Source: Ruminococcus sp. AM22-13
GTDB lineage: Bacteria; Bacillota; Clostridia; Lachnospirales; Lachnospiraceae
DNA: 64,000 nucleotides
Direction of reading: 5' to 3'
Assembly (NCBI RefSeq): GCF_003471165.1
Contig: NZ_QRIL01000011.1
Coordinates: 50,049 to 114,048, forward strand
Positions 29,514 through 37,269 of this stretch are shown here, piece after piece. How positions within the stretch are numbered: position 1 is the first letter of the stretch; the number at the start of each line of letters is the position of its first letter. The notes beneath the pieces were generated by a model. It searched no databases. It was not told the DNA's origin and saw nothing but the letters and a program-made list of their open reading frames with translations. Position numbers and translations under genes: made by a program.

Positions 29514-29696
29514 TTACATCTGCTTACGAACAATACGATATTCATCGCCCATCTTGAAATATGGACACTGATGGAAGTTTCCGGTGATAAATTTCACCAT
29601 CTCGTCTTCATCGAGATTTACTTCGCAGGTATAACATTCGTAATCGTCGTCATAACTGTAGTTTACACAATATTCGCAGTTTACTGCATCGGACAT
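29514..29696 (-). CDS. DUF6472 family small Cys-rich protein
   Basis: 60 residues with five cysteines: C7-x2-C10, C21-x2-C24 and C44, suggesting a small zinc or iron-sulfur knuckle. The ending DEYRIVRKQM is typical of this family, which I know from Lachnospiraceae and relatives; its function is unknown. TAGGAGG lies upstream of the ATG. It is 16 bases after the first AAA-ATPase gene and may be in the same transcript. Confidence 0.8.
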   Translation of the reverse strand: MSDAVNCEYCVNYSYDDDYECYTCEVNLDEDEMVKFITGNFHQCPYFKMGDEYRIVRKQM

Positions 29697-29712
29697 CGTC
29701 TGGTTCCTCCTA

Positions 29713-31314
29713 TCATTCTTTACTTTTACTAATTTCTAACTTCTCAATCTCGCAGCTATGCCTTTTCGTATTTTTATCATAATTTACTGCCACAAGCAAA
29801 AGATTTCCCTGATAATCCTTCAACGCATCCACATATCTCTTCTCTTTTATCTGAGAGATTGCTCCTTCCACACTTTTATTCCATTTCAGTTCAATAACTG
29901 CCGCAGGTTTATCTGCATATATCTTTCGTGGTATCAGGCAAATATCCGCAAATCCTTTCCCGGCAGGCAGTTCACGAATAATCGTATAGTATTCTCTCGC
30001 AAAGTAAAACGCCAGATTAATCGTACAACTGAGCGCATTTTCATCATTATATTTGAGAATTGAGATTTCCTGATGCGCTCTGTCAATTCCCTGAGCTACT
30101 GTATCTCCGTCCATGTTCCACATTGCTTCCAGAAGTTTTCTTGATTTTTCTATGGAGTCCATTACTTCCTTCCACCCCATAGTTCCAATCGCGTTTACAT
30201 ACTCCTGAGCAACTTCTTTATTTGGAATGGATACTGTTTTTTCCTGCCAGTGATAGCTTAAATATCCCAAATGTATAAGAAGTGTCAGCACATCATCCTT
30301 TCCCTGAAATGTAGTCATATCATTAGAAAAAGTTCCCGTATTAACCAACACTCTGTCTCCCGCCAACATCCGTATCACATCATCTTTCAGACCGTCATAG
30401 TTCATACGTATATAAATTTTCAGCGCATCATAAGTCTCTGTCTGATTCCAGTAATTATCAAACATTCCACTTATCATAGCATCTACGACCGATTTAGGAT
30501 TGTACATAGAATATGTTTTCAATCTTCCGTTTTCTACAGCAGTCAGTTCATATCCATCATACCATGCACTCATCTCCTCGAAGCTTCTCCCATATTCTTC
30601 GCATAATTCCTTCACTTCTCCCTCTGTAAACCCAAAGTACTCTGCCATTTCTCTTGGATTTGTCATAGAGTATTCTGTGAACATATTCAGCGCAGAATGA
30701 GTGCCATACTTCTTTACGGGTAAAATTCCTGTCATATATGCCAATGCTACATATTCTTTATCCTTCAGCCATGCTCTCAGAAAATCCAGATATTGTTTTT
30801 GCGCCTCATGATCATTCTCATATTCTCGGAAAAGACAATCCCACTCGTCAATCAGAATTACAAAAGGATGCTGCGTATGTGCATAAATATCCTGCATATC
30901 AAATACAAGATAATTGCTGCTGACAAACTCAGGATATTTATTTTTCAGTTCCTGCACAAGTCTTTTCTGCAACATCAGAAGCATAGCATTCACATCTGAT
31001 GATGCACTTAAAAACTCTTGCATATTTACCTTTATCACATCATATTGATTCAGGTGATTCTTATAAGAACTGCTCTTCGCTATTTTATATTTTTCAAAGA
31101 GTTTTCTTGAATCTGTTTCACGATCATAGTACGCCGCAAGCATATCTGCCGCCATGGATTTTCCGAATCTTCTCGGTCTGCTGATACATACATATTTCTG
31201 TCTGGTATCCAGAACAGCATTCAGTTTATCTATCAGTTCCGTCTTGTCCACATAAATAGCAGACTGTATACTCTCCCGGAATCCCTTATTGCCCGGATTT
31301 AGATAAATTCCCAT
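29713..31314 (-). CDS. AAA-ATPase-like / PD-(D/E)XK nuclease domain protein (copy 1)
   Basis: 533 residues from ATG 31314 (MGIYLNPGN), with AAGGAG 8 bases upstream; a GTG further upstream is inside the ribosome-binding region and rejected. N-terminal AAA-ATPase-like domain: nucleotide loop RRFGKSMAADM and Walker B FVILIDEWD. C-terminal PDDEXK_9-like nuclease core: FADICLIPRK followed by AAVIELKW (D...ExK). No membrane segment. The family is abundant and multicopy in gut bacteria, with no agreed function. The neighbour upstream is a close paralogue. Confidence 0.9.
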   Translation of the reverse strand: MGIYLNPGNKGFRESIQSAIYVDKTELIDKLNAVLDTRQKYVCISRPRRFGKSMAADMLAAYYDRETDSRKLFEKYKIAKSSSYKNHLNQYDVIKVNMQEFLSASSDVNAMLLMLQKRLVQELKNKYPEFVSSNYLVFDMQDIYAHTQHPFVILIDEWDCLFREYENDHEAQKQYLDFLRAWLKDKEYVALAYMTGILPVKKYGTHSALNMFTEYSMTNPREMAEYFGFTEGEVKELCEEYGRSFEEMSAWYDGYELTAVENGRLKTYSMYNPKSVVDAMISGMFDNYWNQTETYDALKIYIRMNYDGLKDDVIRMLAGDRVLVNTGTFSNDMTTFQGKDDVLTLLIHLGYLSYHWQEKTVSIPNKEVAQEYVNAIGTMGWKEVMDSIEKSRKLLEAMWNMDGDTVAQGIDRAHQEISILKYNDENALSCTINLAFYFAREYYTIIRELPAGKGFADICLIPRKIYADKPAAVIELKWNKSVEGAISQIKEKRYVDALKDYQGNLLLVAVNYDKNTKRHSCEIEKLEISKSKE

Positions 31315-31347
31315 CTGAGGTCTCCTTTCTTCCACATCTGCGGAATT

Positions 31348-32940
31348 TTAGTATTCCAACTTCTCGATCTTGCAACTATGCTTCTTCGTCTTTTTATCAT
31401 AGTTTATTCCCGCAAGAATCAGATTTCCCTGATAGTCTTTCAATGCTTCTACATACTGTTTATCTTTTATCTGGGTAATTGCTCCTTCTGCACTTTTATC
31501 CCATTTAAGTTCAATTACAGCTGCCGGTTTATCTGCGTATAATTTCCTTGGAATAAAACATACGTCAGCAAATCCCTTCCCGGATGGTAATTCACGAATA
31601 ATCGTGTAGTATTCCCTTGCAAAATAAAATGCCAGATGTATGGTGCAGCTCAGGGAATTCTCATCATTGTACTGCAAAATAGAAATTTCTCTATGCGCTT
31701 TATCAATTCCTTCTGCCACAGCGTTTTCATCCAATTTCCATAATGCTTCTAATAATTTCCGGGAATTCTGTATGGATTCTGCCACTTCATGCCAGTCCAT
31801 AGTTGTAATAGCATTTACGTATTCCTGTGCTACCTCTCTGTCAGGAACGGAAACACTTTCCTTCTCGCCATCATAAGTCAGGTACCCCAGATGAACAAGC
31901 AATGTCAGGACATCATCTCTGGTTGCGAATGTAGTCATGTCGTTGCTAAACGTACCAATATTAATCGGAATACTTCCACCTGCAAGCATTTCAACCACTG
32001 CATCTTTCAGACCATCCATATTCATCTGAATATAAATCTTAAGAGCTTCATATGTTTCCGTCTGATTCCAGTAAGTTCCAAATTTATGACGAAGCATTGA
32101 TTCCACAACAGATTTCGGATTATATATGGAATACCTCTGATCTCCATTCTTGCTATGTGTAATGAGATGATAACCATTATACCAGGCCTTCGCCTCTTCA
32201 AAATTCATAGAATATTTTTGACATAAAGTACTTACTTCTTCCTCAGTAAATCCAAAATATTCTGCCATATTTCCCGGGTCTGTCATAGAATATTCCGTAA
32301 ACATATTCAACGCAGAATGTGAACCGTATTTCTTTATCGGCAAGATACCTGTCATATACGCCAGTGCTACATAAGCCTTGTCCTTCAGCCACGCTCTGAG
32401 AAAATCCAGATATTTTCTCTGTGCCTCTTTATCCTCTTTATATTCCCTGAAAAGACAGTCCCATTCATCAATGAGTATCACGAAAGCATGTTTTGTAGCA
32501 GTATAAATATCCTTCATGACCTGTACAAGATTTTCTTCATCCCGGAAACGAACCTGTCCGTAAGATTCCTTCAGATCAAAAATCAGATATTTTTTCAGCA
32601 TCTGAAGCATTTCATCTATATTTTGTGTTGCACTCAGAAATTCCTGCATATTGATTTTCAGGACATCATATTGATTTAAATGTTTCTGAAATGATTCTGC
32701 CTTACCGATCGCAAAGTTCGCAAATAACTCTTCTGCATCTTCTCCACGTTCATAATAAGCAGCCAGCATATCCGCTGCCATGGATTTTCCAAATCTTCTC
32801 GGCCGGCTGATACATACAAACTTCTGCTTGGTACGCAGAACTGCATTTGTTTTCTCGATCAGGCCGGTTTTATCTATATAGATTTCTGAATTAAGGCTTT
32901 CCTGAAATTCAATCGTTCCAGGATTTAAATAACTTCCCAT
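31348..32940 (-). CDS. AAA-ATPase-like / PD-(D/E)XK nuclease domain protein (copy 2)
   Basis: 530 residues with the same layout as copy 1: SRPRRFGKSMAADM, FVILIDEWDCLFRE, and the C-terminal FADVCFIPRK ... AAVIELKW nuclease core. By eye about two thirds of the residues match copy 1, with the nuclease end and ATPase loop most conserved and the segment around residues 120-150 most divergent. AAAGGAG precedes the ATG. The 33-base gap indicates one transcript. This looks like a tandem duplication followed by divergence. Confidence 0.9.
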   Translation of the reverse strand: MGSYLNPGTIEFQESLNSEIYIDKTGLIEKTNAVLRTKQKFVCISRPRRFGKSMAADMLAAYYERGEDAEELFANFAIGKAESFQKHLNQYDVLKINMQEFLSATQNIDEMLQMLKKYLIFDLKESYGQVRFRDEENLVQVMKDIYTATKHAFVILIDEWDCLFREYKEDKEAQRKYLDFLRAWLKDKAYVALAYMTGILPIKKYGSHSALNMFTEYSMTDPGNMAEYFGFTEEEVSTLCQKYSMNFEEAKAWYNGYHLITHSKNGDQRYSIYNPKSVVESMLRHKFGTYWNQTETYEALKIYIQMNMDGLKDAVVEMLAGGSIPINIGTFSNDMTTFATRDDVLTLLVHLGYLTYDGEKESVSVPDREVAQEYVNAITTMDWHEVAESIQNSRKLLEALWKLDENAVAEGIDKAHREISILQYNDENSLSCTIHLAFYFAREYYTIIRELPSGKGFADVCFIPRKLYADKPAAVIELKWDKSAEGAITQIKDKQYVEALKDYQGNLILAGINYDKKTKKHSCKIEKLEY

Positions 32941-33241
32941 CTGGAATCTCCTTTCCGAAAAGATTGTTTTCTGCCTGTGCAGAGTATGTCTTTTCTGATA
33001 TACTAAAGTGTGTTTCTATAATGATAAATTGTTATCAACAATATTGTCTGAATCTGTAATATCCGTATATTACACTATTCATTATAAACGTGTTTGAAAA
33101 AAGCTTTCTACAAAATATGCTACAAAGTCGCTATTCATCCGTAAAGAACTGCCAACGGCAGGTCCTGTAAGCGGAACATACAGATCGCGGAAATAATTCT
33201 TCAAACACGCTATAGACATACTTATTAAAGAGGTTACATTT
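32941..33241. other. Gap with long-range inverted ends upstream of apbE
   Basis: CGTGTTTGAA at 33089-33098 is the reverse complement of TTCAAACACG at 33200-33209, bracketing about 100 bases with a small internal hairpin (GCCAACGGC region). It may be a small structured RNA or a decayed element. A 6-bp inverted repeat (ATTGTT ATC AACAAT) lies at 33028-33042 upstream of the AAA-ATPase gene. No consensus promoter was identified. Confidence 0.4.
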
Positions 33242-34345
33242 ATGACATTATATCATATATCTATAAAAAAAATAATAAAGCACTGTACTTTTTCAATACT
33301 CGCAGGAACTCTTATTCTGTCTTCTGCGATTATGTCCGGATGTTCTGTAAAAACAAACACCGCACAAACCGCTGATTCAGAATCTCAGGAACCAATCTCC
33401 ACTACCGCGATTAAACTGAATACTGCAGTTACTGTCACTATTTATGATTCCCAGGACAGAAATCTCCTTACCGAATGTATGAATTTATGTGATAAATATG
33501 AGAAAATATTCAGCCATACTGCAAGCAACAGTGAATTATATAAACTAAACCACAGACAGCTTACACCAGTGAATGGGACAAATCATACCTATCAGGTATC
33601 AGATTCTCTGGCGGAACTGATTCAGAAGGGACTTTATTATTCTGATTTGTCAGATGGTGCTTTCGATATCGCGATTGAGCCATTAACTTCCTTGTGGGAT
33701 TTTACCGCAGAAGATCCGCAGATTCCGGAAGACAGTCTGATTCAGACTGCTCTGTCAAAATGTGATTATCATAATGTCTCTGTTGGTGGAAAAGACAATA
33801 ATGAGATTACATTAAAAACTGACGACACTGCCATAGAGTTAGGTGCTATTGCCAAAGGATATATTGCGGACCGATTAAAAGAGTACTTGATTTCTCAGGA
33901 TGTGAAAAGCGCGATTATTAATCTTGGTGGAAATGTTCTCTGTATCGGTGGGAAACCGGATGATTCTTCATTTAAGATTGGAATTCAGAAGCCATTTGCG
34001 GATCGAAGTGAAACGATCGCTGTTATGGATATTAAAGATAAATCTGTTGTTTCTTCGGGAGTTTATGAGAGATGTTTTGAACAGGACGGAACTTTATACC
34101 ATCACCTGCTGAATCCCAAGACAGGATATCCTTATGACAATGGACTAATCGCAGTTACGATTATCTCTGATCAGTCTGTAGATGGAGATGCACTAAGCAC
34201 GACTTGCTTCGCGCTTGGGCTTGAAGATGGATTGAAACTGGCTGAATCTCTGGATGATGTGCAAGCATTTTTTGTGACATCAGATTATGAGATACATTAT
34301 ACAAAAGATTTCCAGAAAGAAATTACAGTTACGGAAACTGGCTGA
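33242..34345 (+). CDS. apbE: FAD:protein FMN transferase, lipoprotein
   Basis: 367 residues. A lipoprotein signal ends at the lipobox IMSGC (C34), so it sits on the outer face of the membrane. ApbE signatures: SDGAFDIAIEPL, the conserved ELGAIAKGYIAD, INLGGNVLCIGG and HLLNPKTGYP. The enzyme moves FMN from FAD onto Thr residues of extracytoplasmic redox proteins such as Rnf/Nqr subunits or secreted flavoreductases. No target gene is nearby. AAGAGG lies 9 bases upstream of the ATG. Confidence 0.95.
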   Translation: MTLYHISIKKIIKHCTFSILAGTLILSSAIMSGCSVKTNTAQTADSESQEPISTTAIKLNTAVTVTIYDSQDRNLLTECMNLCDKYEKIFSHTASNSELYKLNHRQLTPVNGTNHTYQVSDSLAELIQKGLYYSDLSDGAFDIAIEPLTSLWDFTAEDPQIPEDSLIQTALSKCDYHNVSVGGKDNNEITLKTDDTAIELGAIAKGYIADRLKEYLISQDVKSAIINLGGNVLCIGGKPDDSSFKIGIQKPFADRSETIAVMDIKDKSVVSSGVYERCFEQDGTLYHHLLNPKTGYPYDNGLIAVTIISDQSVDGDALSTTCFALGLEDGLKLAESLDDVQAFFVTSDYEIHYTKDFQKEITVTETG

Positions 34346-34361
34346 CACTCTTCACAAATGA

Positions 34362-34407
34362 AATAAGAGAGCTGCTATACCAAAAGTTATACGGCAGCTC
34401 TCTTATT
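34362..34407. terminator. Bidirectional terminator between apbE and the SGNH gene
   Basis: A 14-bp perfect stem (AATAAGAGAGCTGC / GCAGCTCTCTTATT) followed by T-rich sequence on both strands, placed between two converging genes. Confidence 0.82.
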
Positions 34408-34547
34408 TTCACTATTTTTCTCAATTTTTCCACAACTATGTTAAGTTTTTTATCTGCACAATCATATTCACAGACACGCAAATGATATAGTTATTTTGAA
34501 ATCAATATGATAACGTACTGGCTGCCAGATATCAGATGATTCGTACA

Positions 34548-35333
34548 CTATCCCCATATTCCACTTCTCTGCTCTTCCAGATGATCGAGAATAAAGTTAT
34601 AAATATCTATGGATACGCCGTCAGGATAGTGTGTTCCATCTACGGTTGAAAATCCTTCTGATACCAGATGAGAATACACATCTATATAAGTAACACCACT
34701 TAAATTCGCCTGCATTGCTGCATTGAAGCTCTCAATCTCCGTATTGCTACAATACGGATCATTCTGCACTGGTCCTACGGAGACAAAATATGTCTGTGCT
34801 CCACGATTAGCCCATTCAGCTGCTTTGGAATTGATATAGCTGAGATAATCATTGACATGATACAGGTCATTAACTCCCATCAGAATAATGACTGCAGTGT
34901 TATCTTCTATCTGATCTTCTACCTGCGGCACGCCTGTTGATACCATCCAGTCATAACCCATGGAAGAAAGACAGGACCAGACGCTGTCATCGTTCACTGC
35001 ATCTCTGAGTCCTTCTGTTCTGGAATCTCCGATGAAAACAAGCTTGTCTGCTGAGACTGTATCCGGATGATTTGGTTTGCTCAGCGTTCCCTGATCTGCC
35101 GGATTCTGTTTAGCTGCTTCTTGTGTCGCTGTCGGTACTGGTGTTGACGTCGGCTTCGGTGTTGCTGTCGGTTTTGGTGTTGCCGTTGGTGTAGGTGTTG
35201 ATGTTGGCTTCATCGCAGCCGGTCTTGGTGGGCCTGCAACTTCTGACGCATAAACATTTGAGAATATACAAATTGCTGCAATGCCTGCTGCTAATATTAT
35301 TAATTTGATTTTATGTTTTTTCGTCGTACTCAC
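34548..35333 (-). CDS. Secreted SGNH/GDSL-type hydrolase
   Basis: 261 residues. Signal or anchor segment (about 9-29), then a Thr/Pro-rich linker made of TPTxTPKPT-like repeats (42-70), then an SGNH domain with FIGDSRTEG (S104), GVNDL and the C-terminal DGTHYPD. The family includes esterases that deacetylate polysaccharides or peptidoglycan. The start is uncertain: the only plausible codon is a GTG at 35333 nearly touching GAGGGGA; no in-frame ATG lies upstream of the signal sequence. Confidence 0.85.
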   Translation of the reverse strand: MSTTKKHKIKLIILAAGIAAICIFSNVYASEVAGPPRPAAMKPTSTPTPTATPKPTATPKPTSTPVPTATQEAAKQNPADQGTLSKPNHPDTVSADKLVFIGDSRTEGLRDAVNDDSVWSCLSSMGYDWMVSTGVPQVEDQIEDNTAVIILMGVNDLYHVNDYLSYINSKAAEWANRGAQTYFVSVGPVQNDPYCSNTEIESFNAAMQANLSGVTYIDVYSHLVSEGFSTVDGTHYPDGVSIDIYNFILDHLEEQRSGIWG

Positions 35334-35385
35334 TCCCCTCAGAATGAATTCTCACATAATTACCTAATGGATATATCTGACATCT

Positions 35386-35546
35386 ATTACAGCGAAAATT
35401 AAGTTTCTGCTATATTGACGCAGGATGATTTCTTCATCTGCAAGGCGGAGGAATGAGGCGTAGCGGTGGCTACGGCGATTGACGACAACGCCGCAGATGA
35501 AGAATCAGACAAGTCAATATAGCAGTTACTTAATATTCGCTGTAAT
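35386..35546. repeat. 161-bp long-hairpin element
   Basis: Arms 35386-35441 and 35493-35546 are almost exact reverse complements over about 54 bases (outer ends ATTACAGCGAA / TTCGCTGTAAT). The central 51 bases fold further (CGTAGC GGTG GCTACG, enclosed by GGCG / CGCC). The whole unit would form one long cruciform or RNA hairpin. It has no ORF and looks like a palindromic MITE. Confidence 0.8.
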
Positions 35547-35557
35547 ATATATCGTAA

Positions 35558-35812
35558 TTACATCCCCGGCATCATATCCGGCCATGAGAGGATTTCTTTA
35601 GAGATAATTTCTTCATAATCACCCTCAATATCCTGGCTTCTGCCTGCTTCGAATACGTTTGTCTCTGCTCCCCAGACACGGTCTTCGTATTCCCACACAT
35701 GGAATCTCAGACCACGGAACATAAAGTCAAGGCTTCCACATCCATTTTCTTCTGTGTATTCATAATGAATATTTTTTGTTTTTAATGCTTCCTGCACTTT
35801 TTCTAATCGCAT
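35558..35812 (-). CDS. Small conserved protein of unknown function
   Basis: 84 residues from ATG 35812 (MRLEKVQEAL), with GGAGG 7 bases upstream; a longer in-frame ORF to 35899 has no site and unlikely sequence. The protein is acidic, with HYEYTEENGCGSLDF, FRGLRFHVWEYED and a C-terminal EEIISKEILSWPDM. I recall similar short proteins in Lachnospiraceae but know no function. It stands alone between a palindromic element and a repeat-derived region. Confidence 0.7.
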   Translation of the reverse strand: MRLEKVQEALKTKNIHYEYTEENGCGSLDFMFRGLRFHVWEYEDRVWGAETNVFEAGRSQDIEGDYEEIISKEILSWPDMMPGM

Positions 35813-36120
35813 CGAAATACCTCCCGTTTGGATGATCAGTATATTTTCATACTGATTATTTTTACTGTAAAAATCACTACAACTATTAAGCATATACACA
35901 ATTATCTGCTTAATATCTCTAAGATACGAAAGATAAATACAAATAACTGCAAATAGCTATAGTTTGCATCCCCATGTATACCCCATTACATAGAGATTAT
36001 TATACCATACTCTGCAATATCCCATGTAATCTGAATACAACTTGGGGCATTCCGAAAATAGATATTGTATTACGGTTCACTCCGTTCTCAGCGGCATAAT
36101 AACGCACGAACAGCAGCTAC
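35813..36120. other. Intergenic region with repeat-derived sequence
   Basis: No gene is supported in these 308 bases. The right end (about 36068-36118) derives from repeat family 1; the rest is A+T rich. Confidence 0.5.
36068..36118. repeat. Internal-deletion derivative of repeat family 1
   Basis: ATTACGGTTCACTCCGTTCT then CAG matches the left end of copies A and B, and CGCACGAACAGCAG resembles the right end (GTGTGAACAGTA). The middle of about 90 bases is missing. Confidence 0.5.
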
Positions 36121-37050
36121 TCAATTCTTATTCTTCTTTGCCGGAACCGCCAGAATAATGATCGTCACAATTACAAGCAAAGTTCCGATCAGATCTGGTG
36201 TCGTAAAGCTTACTTTCATCCAGACCGCGGTCAGCACCATCGAAGCTACCGGTTCCACACAGGAGAAAAGACTGGCTTTTACGGAGCCTATCATCTTCAC
36301 ACCTGTCAGGTACATGGAAAATCCGGCCATCGTTCCAAAAATAATAATAAAAGCCAGTGCCACAAATGTTTCTCCGTCAAAAATCACCTGATAGTTCCAC
36401 GGACGAAATACTGCCATAAGCACCACGCCGCCAATCAGCATCCCCCATGCCAGTACAAGTGGTGTATCAAACTGCGCCTGCAATCTGGCTGGTTTTATCG
36501 TATATATGACTACTGAAACTGCCGAAATTAGTCCCATAATCAGTGCTTTCTGTGATAGTGCCAGTGAAGTAGGATTTCCATGTGTTGCGATCAGAAAAAT
36601 TCCTGTCACCGCAAGGGTTACGCCCAGCACTTCTTTTTTCTCAGGAAGACGTTTTGTACGCAGACATACCCACACAACGATCAGCGCAGGTCCGAGATAC
36701 TGAATGACTGTTGCAGTTCCGGCATTTGACCACTCGATTGTCTGAAAATAGCTGTACTGACACAACATCATTCCCGCCAGCCCGTAAATGATAATATCCC
36801 CCCTGTTTCTCTTACTTCTCCAGATATCGAAGGTTTTTCCCTTAATTCTGATGAAATAGTAGCACAGAAGCAGAACTCCTGCTGTTACCAGACGTATCGG
36901 CACCAGCCAGGAGGCCGTTACCTCTTTGTTCTGAAACAGGAACTGACCACAGACACCGGAGATTCCCCACAAAATGCCGCCAATGATCGTCAGAAATGTT
37001 CCCAGAATCACCTCTCGTTTTTTGTTGTTTGAATTTGTTTTCTCATTCAT
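36121..37050 (-). CDS. EamA/DMT-family transporter
   Basis: 309 residues with about ten membrane segments in two EamA halves (GILWGISGVCGQFLF near the start, SVVIYTIKPARL and FAYLTG-like SMYLTGVKMIGS in the second half). Such proteins export or import small metabolites; the substrate cannot be predicted. It lies just downstream of the cys operon terminator on the same strand and is not obviously linked to sulfur metabolism. Confidence 0.88.
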   Translation of the reverse strand: MNEKTNSNNKKREVILGTFLTIIGGILWGISGVCGQFLFQNKEVTASWLVPIRLVTAGVLLLCYYFIRIKGKTFDIWRSKRNRGDIIIYGLAGMMLCQYSYFQTIEWSNAGTATVIQYLGPALIVVWVCLRTKRLPEKKEVLGVTLAVTGIFLIATHGNPTSLALSQKALIMGLISAVSVVIYTIKPARLQAQFDTPLVLAWGMLIGGVVLMAVFRPWNYQVIFDGETFVALAFIIIFGTMAGFSMYLTGVKMIGSVKASLFSCVEPVASMVLTAVWMKVSFTTPDLIGTLLVIVTIIILAVPAKKNKN

Positions 37051-37135
37051 AACGTATATATCCTGTCTACACTAATATAAATCAGAGATGAGTATAATCC
37101 GCAATACCAAAACTTGTCAAGGAATCAATTTGGGT

Positions 37136-37177
37136 GCAAAAAACCGCCACAGAAATGTTCGTTATCTGTGACGGTTT
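37136..37177 (-). terminator. Terminator of the sulfate assimilation operon
   Basis: Minus strand: AAACCGTCACAGA, 11-base loop, TCTGTGGCGGTTT (one G-U pair), then TTTTGC. It lies about 90 bases after the cysN stop codon. Confidence 0.88.
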
Positions 37178-37269
37178 ATATTATTTTTCGGAATTTATTC
37201 TGCAATAGTTTACTCACATACTTACACAGACCGTTTTCCATACGCTGTCTTTACATTTTTCTGATTCGA

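Noticed and set aside
29713..32940. Calling the tandem AAA/PDDEXK genes a known defence system
   Set aside because: No methyltransferase, protease, reverse transcriptase or other defence partner is adjacent; the family has no agreed function.
35120..35220. Short tandem repeats that could suggest a CRISPR or satellite
   Set aside because: They are codons for the Thr/Pro linker of the SGNH hydrolase (TPTxTPKPT units), not spaced repeats.
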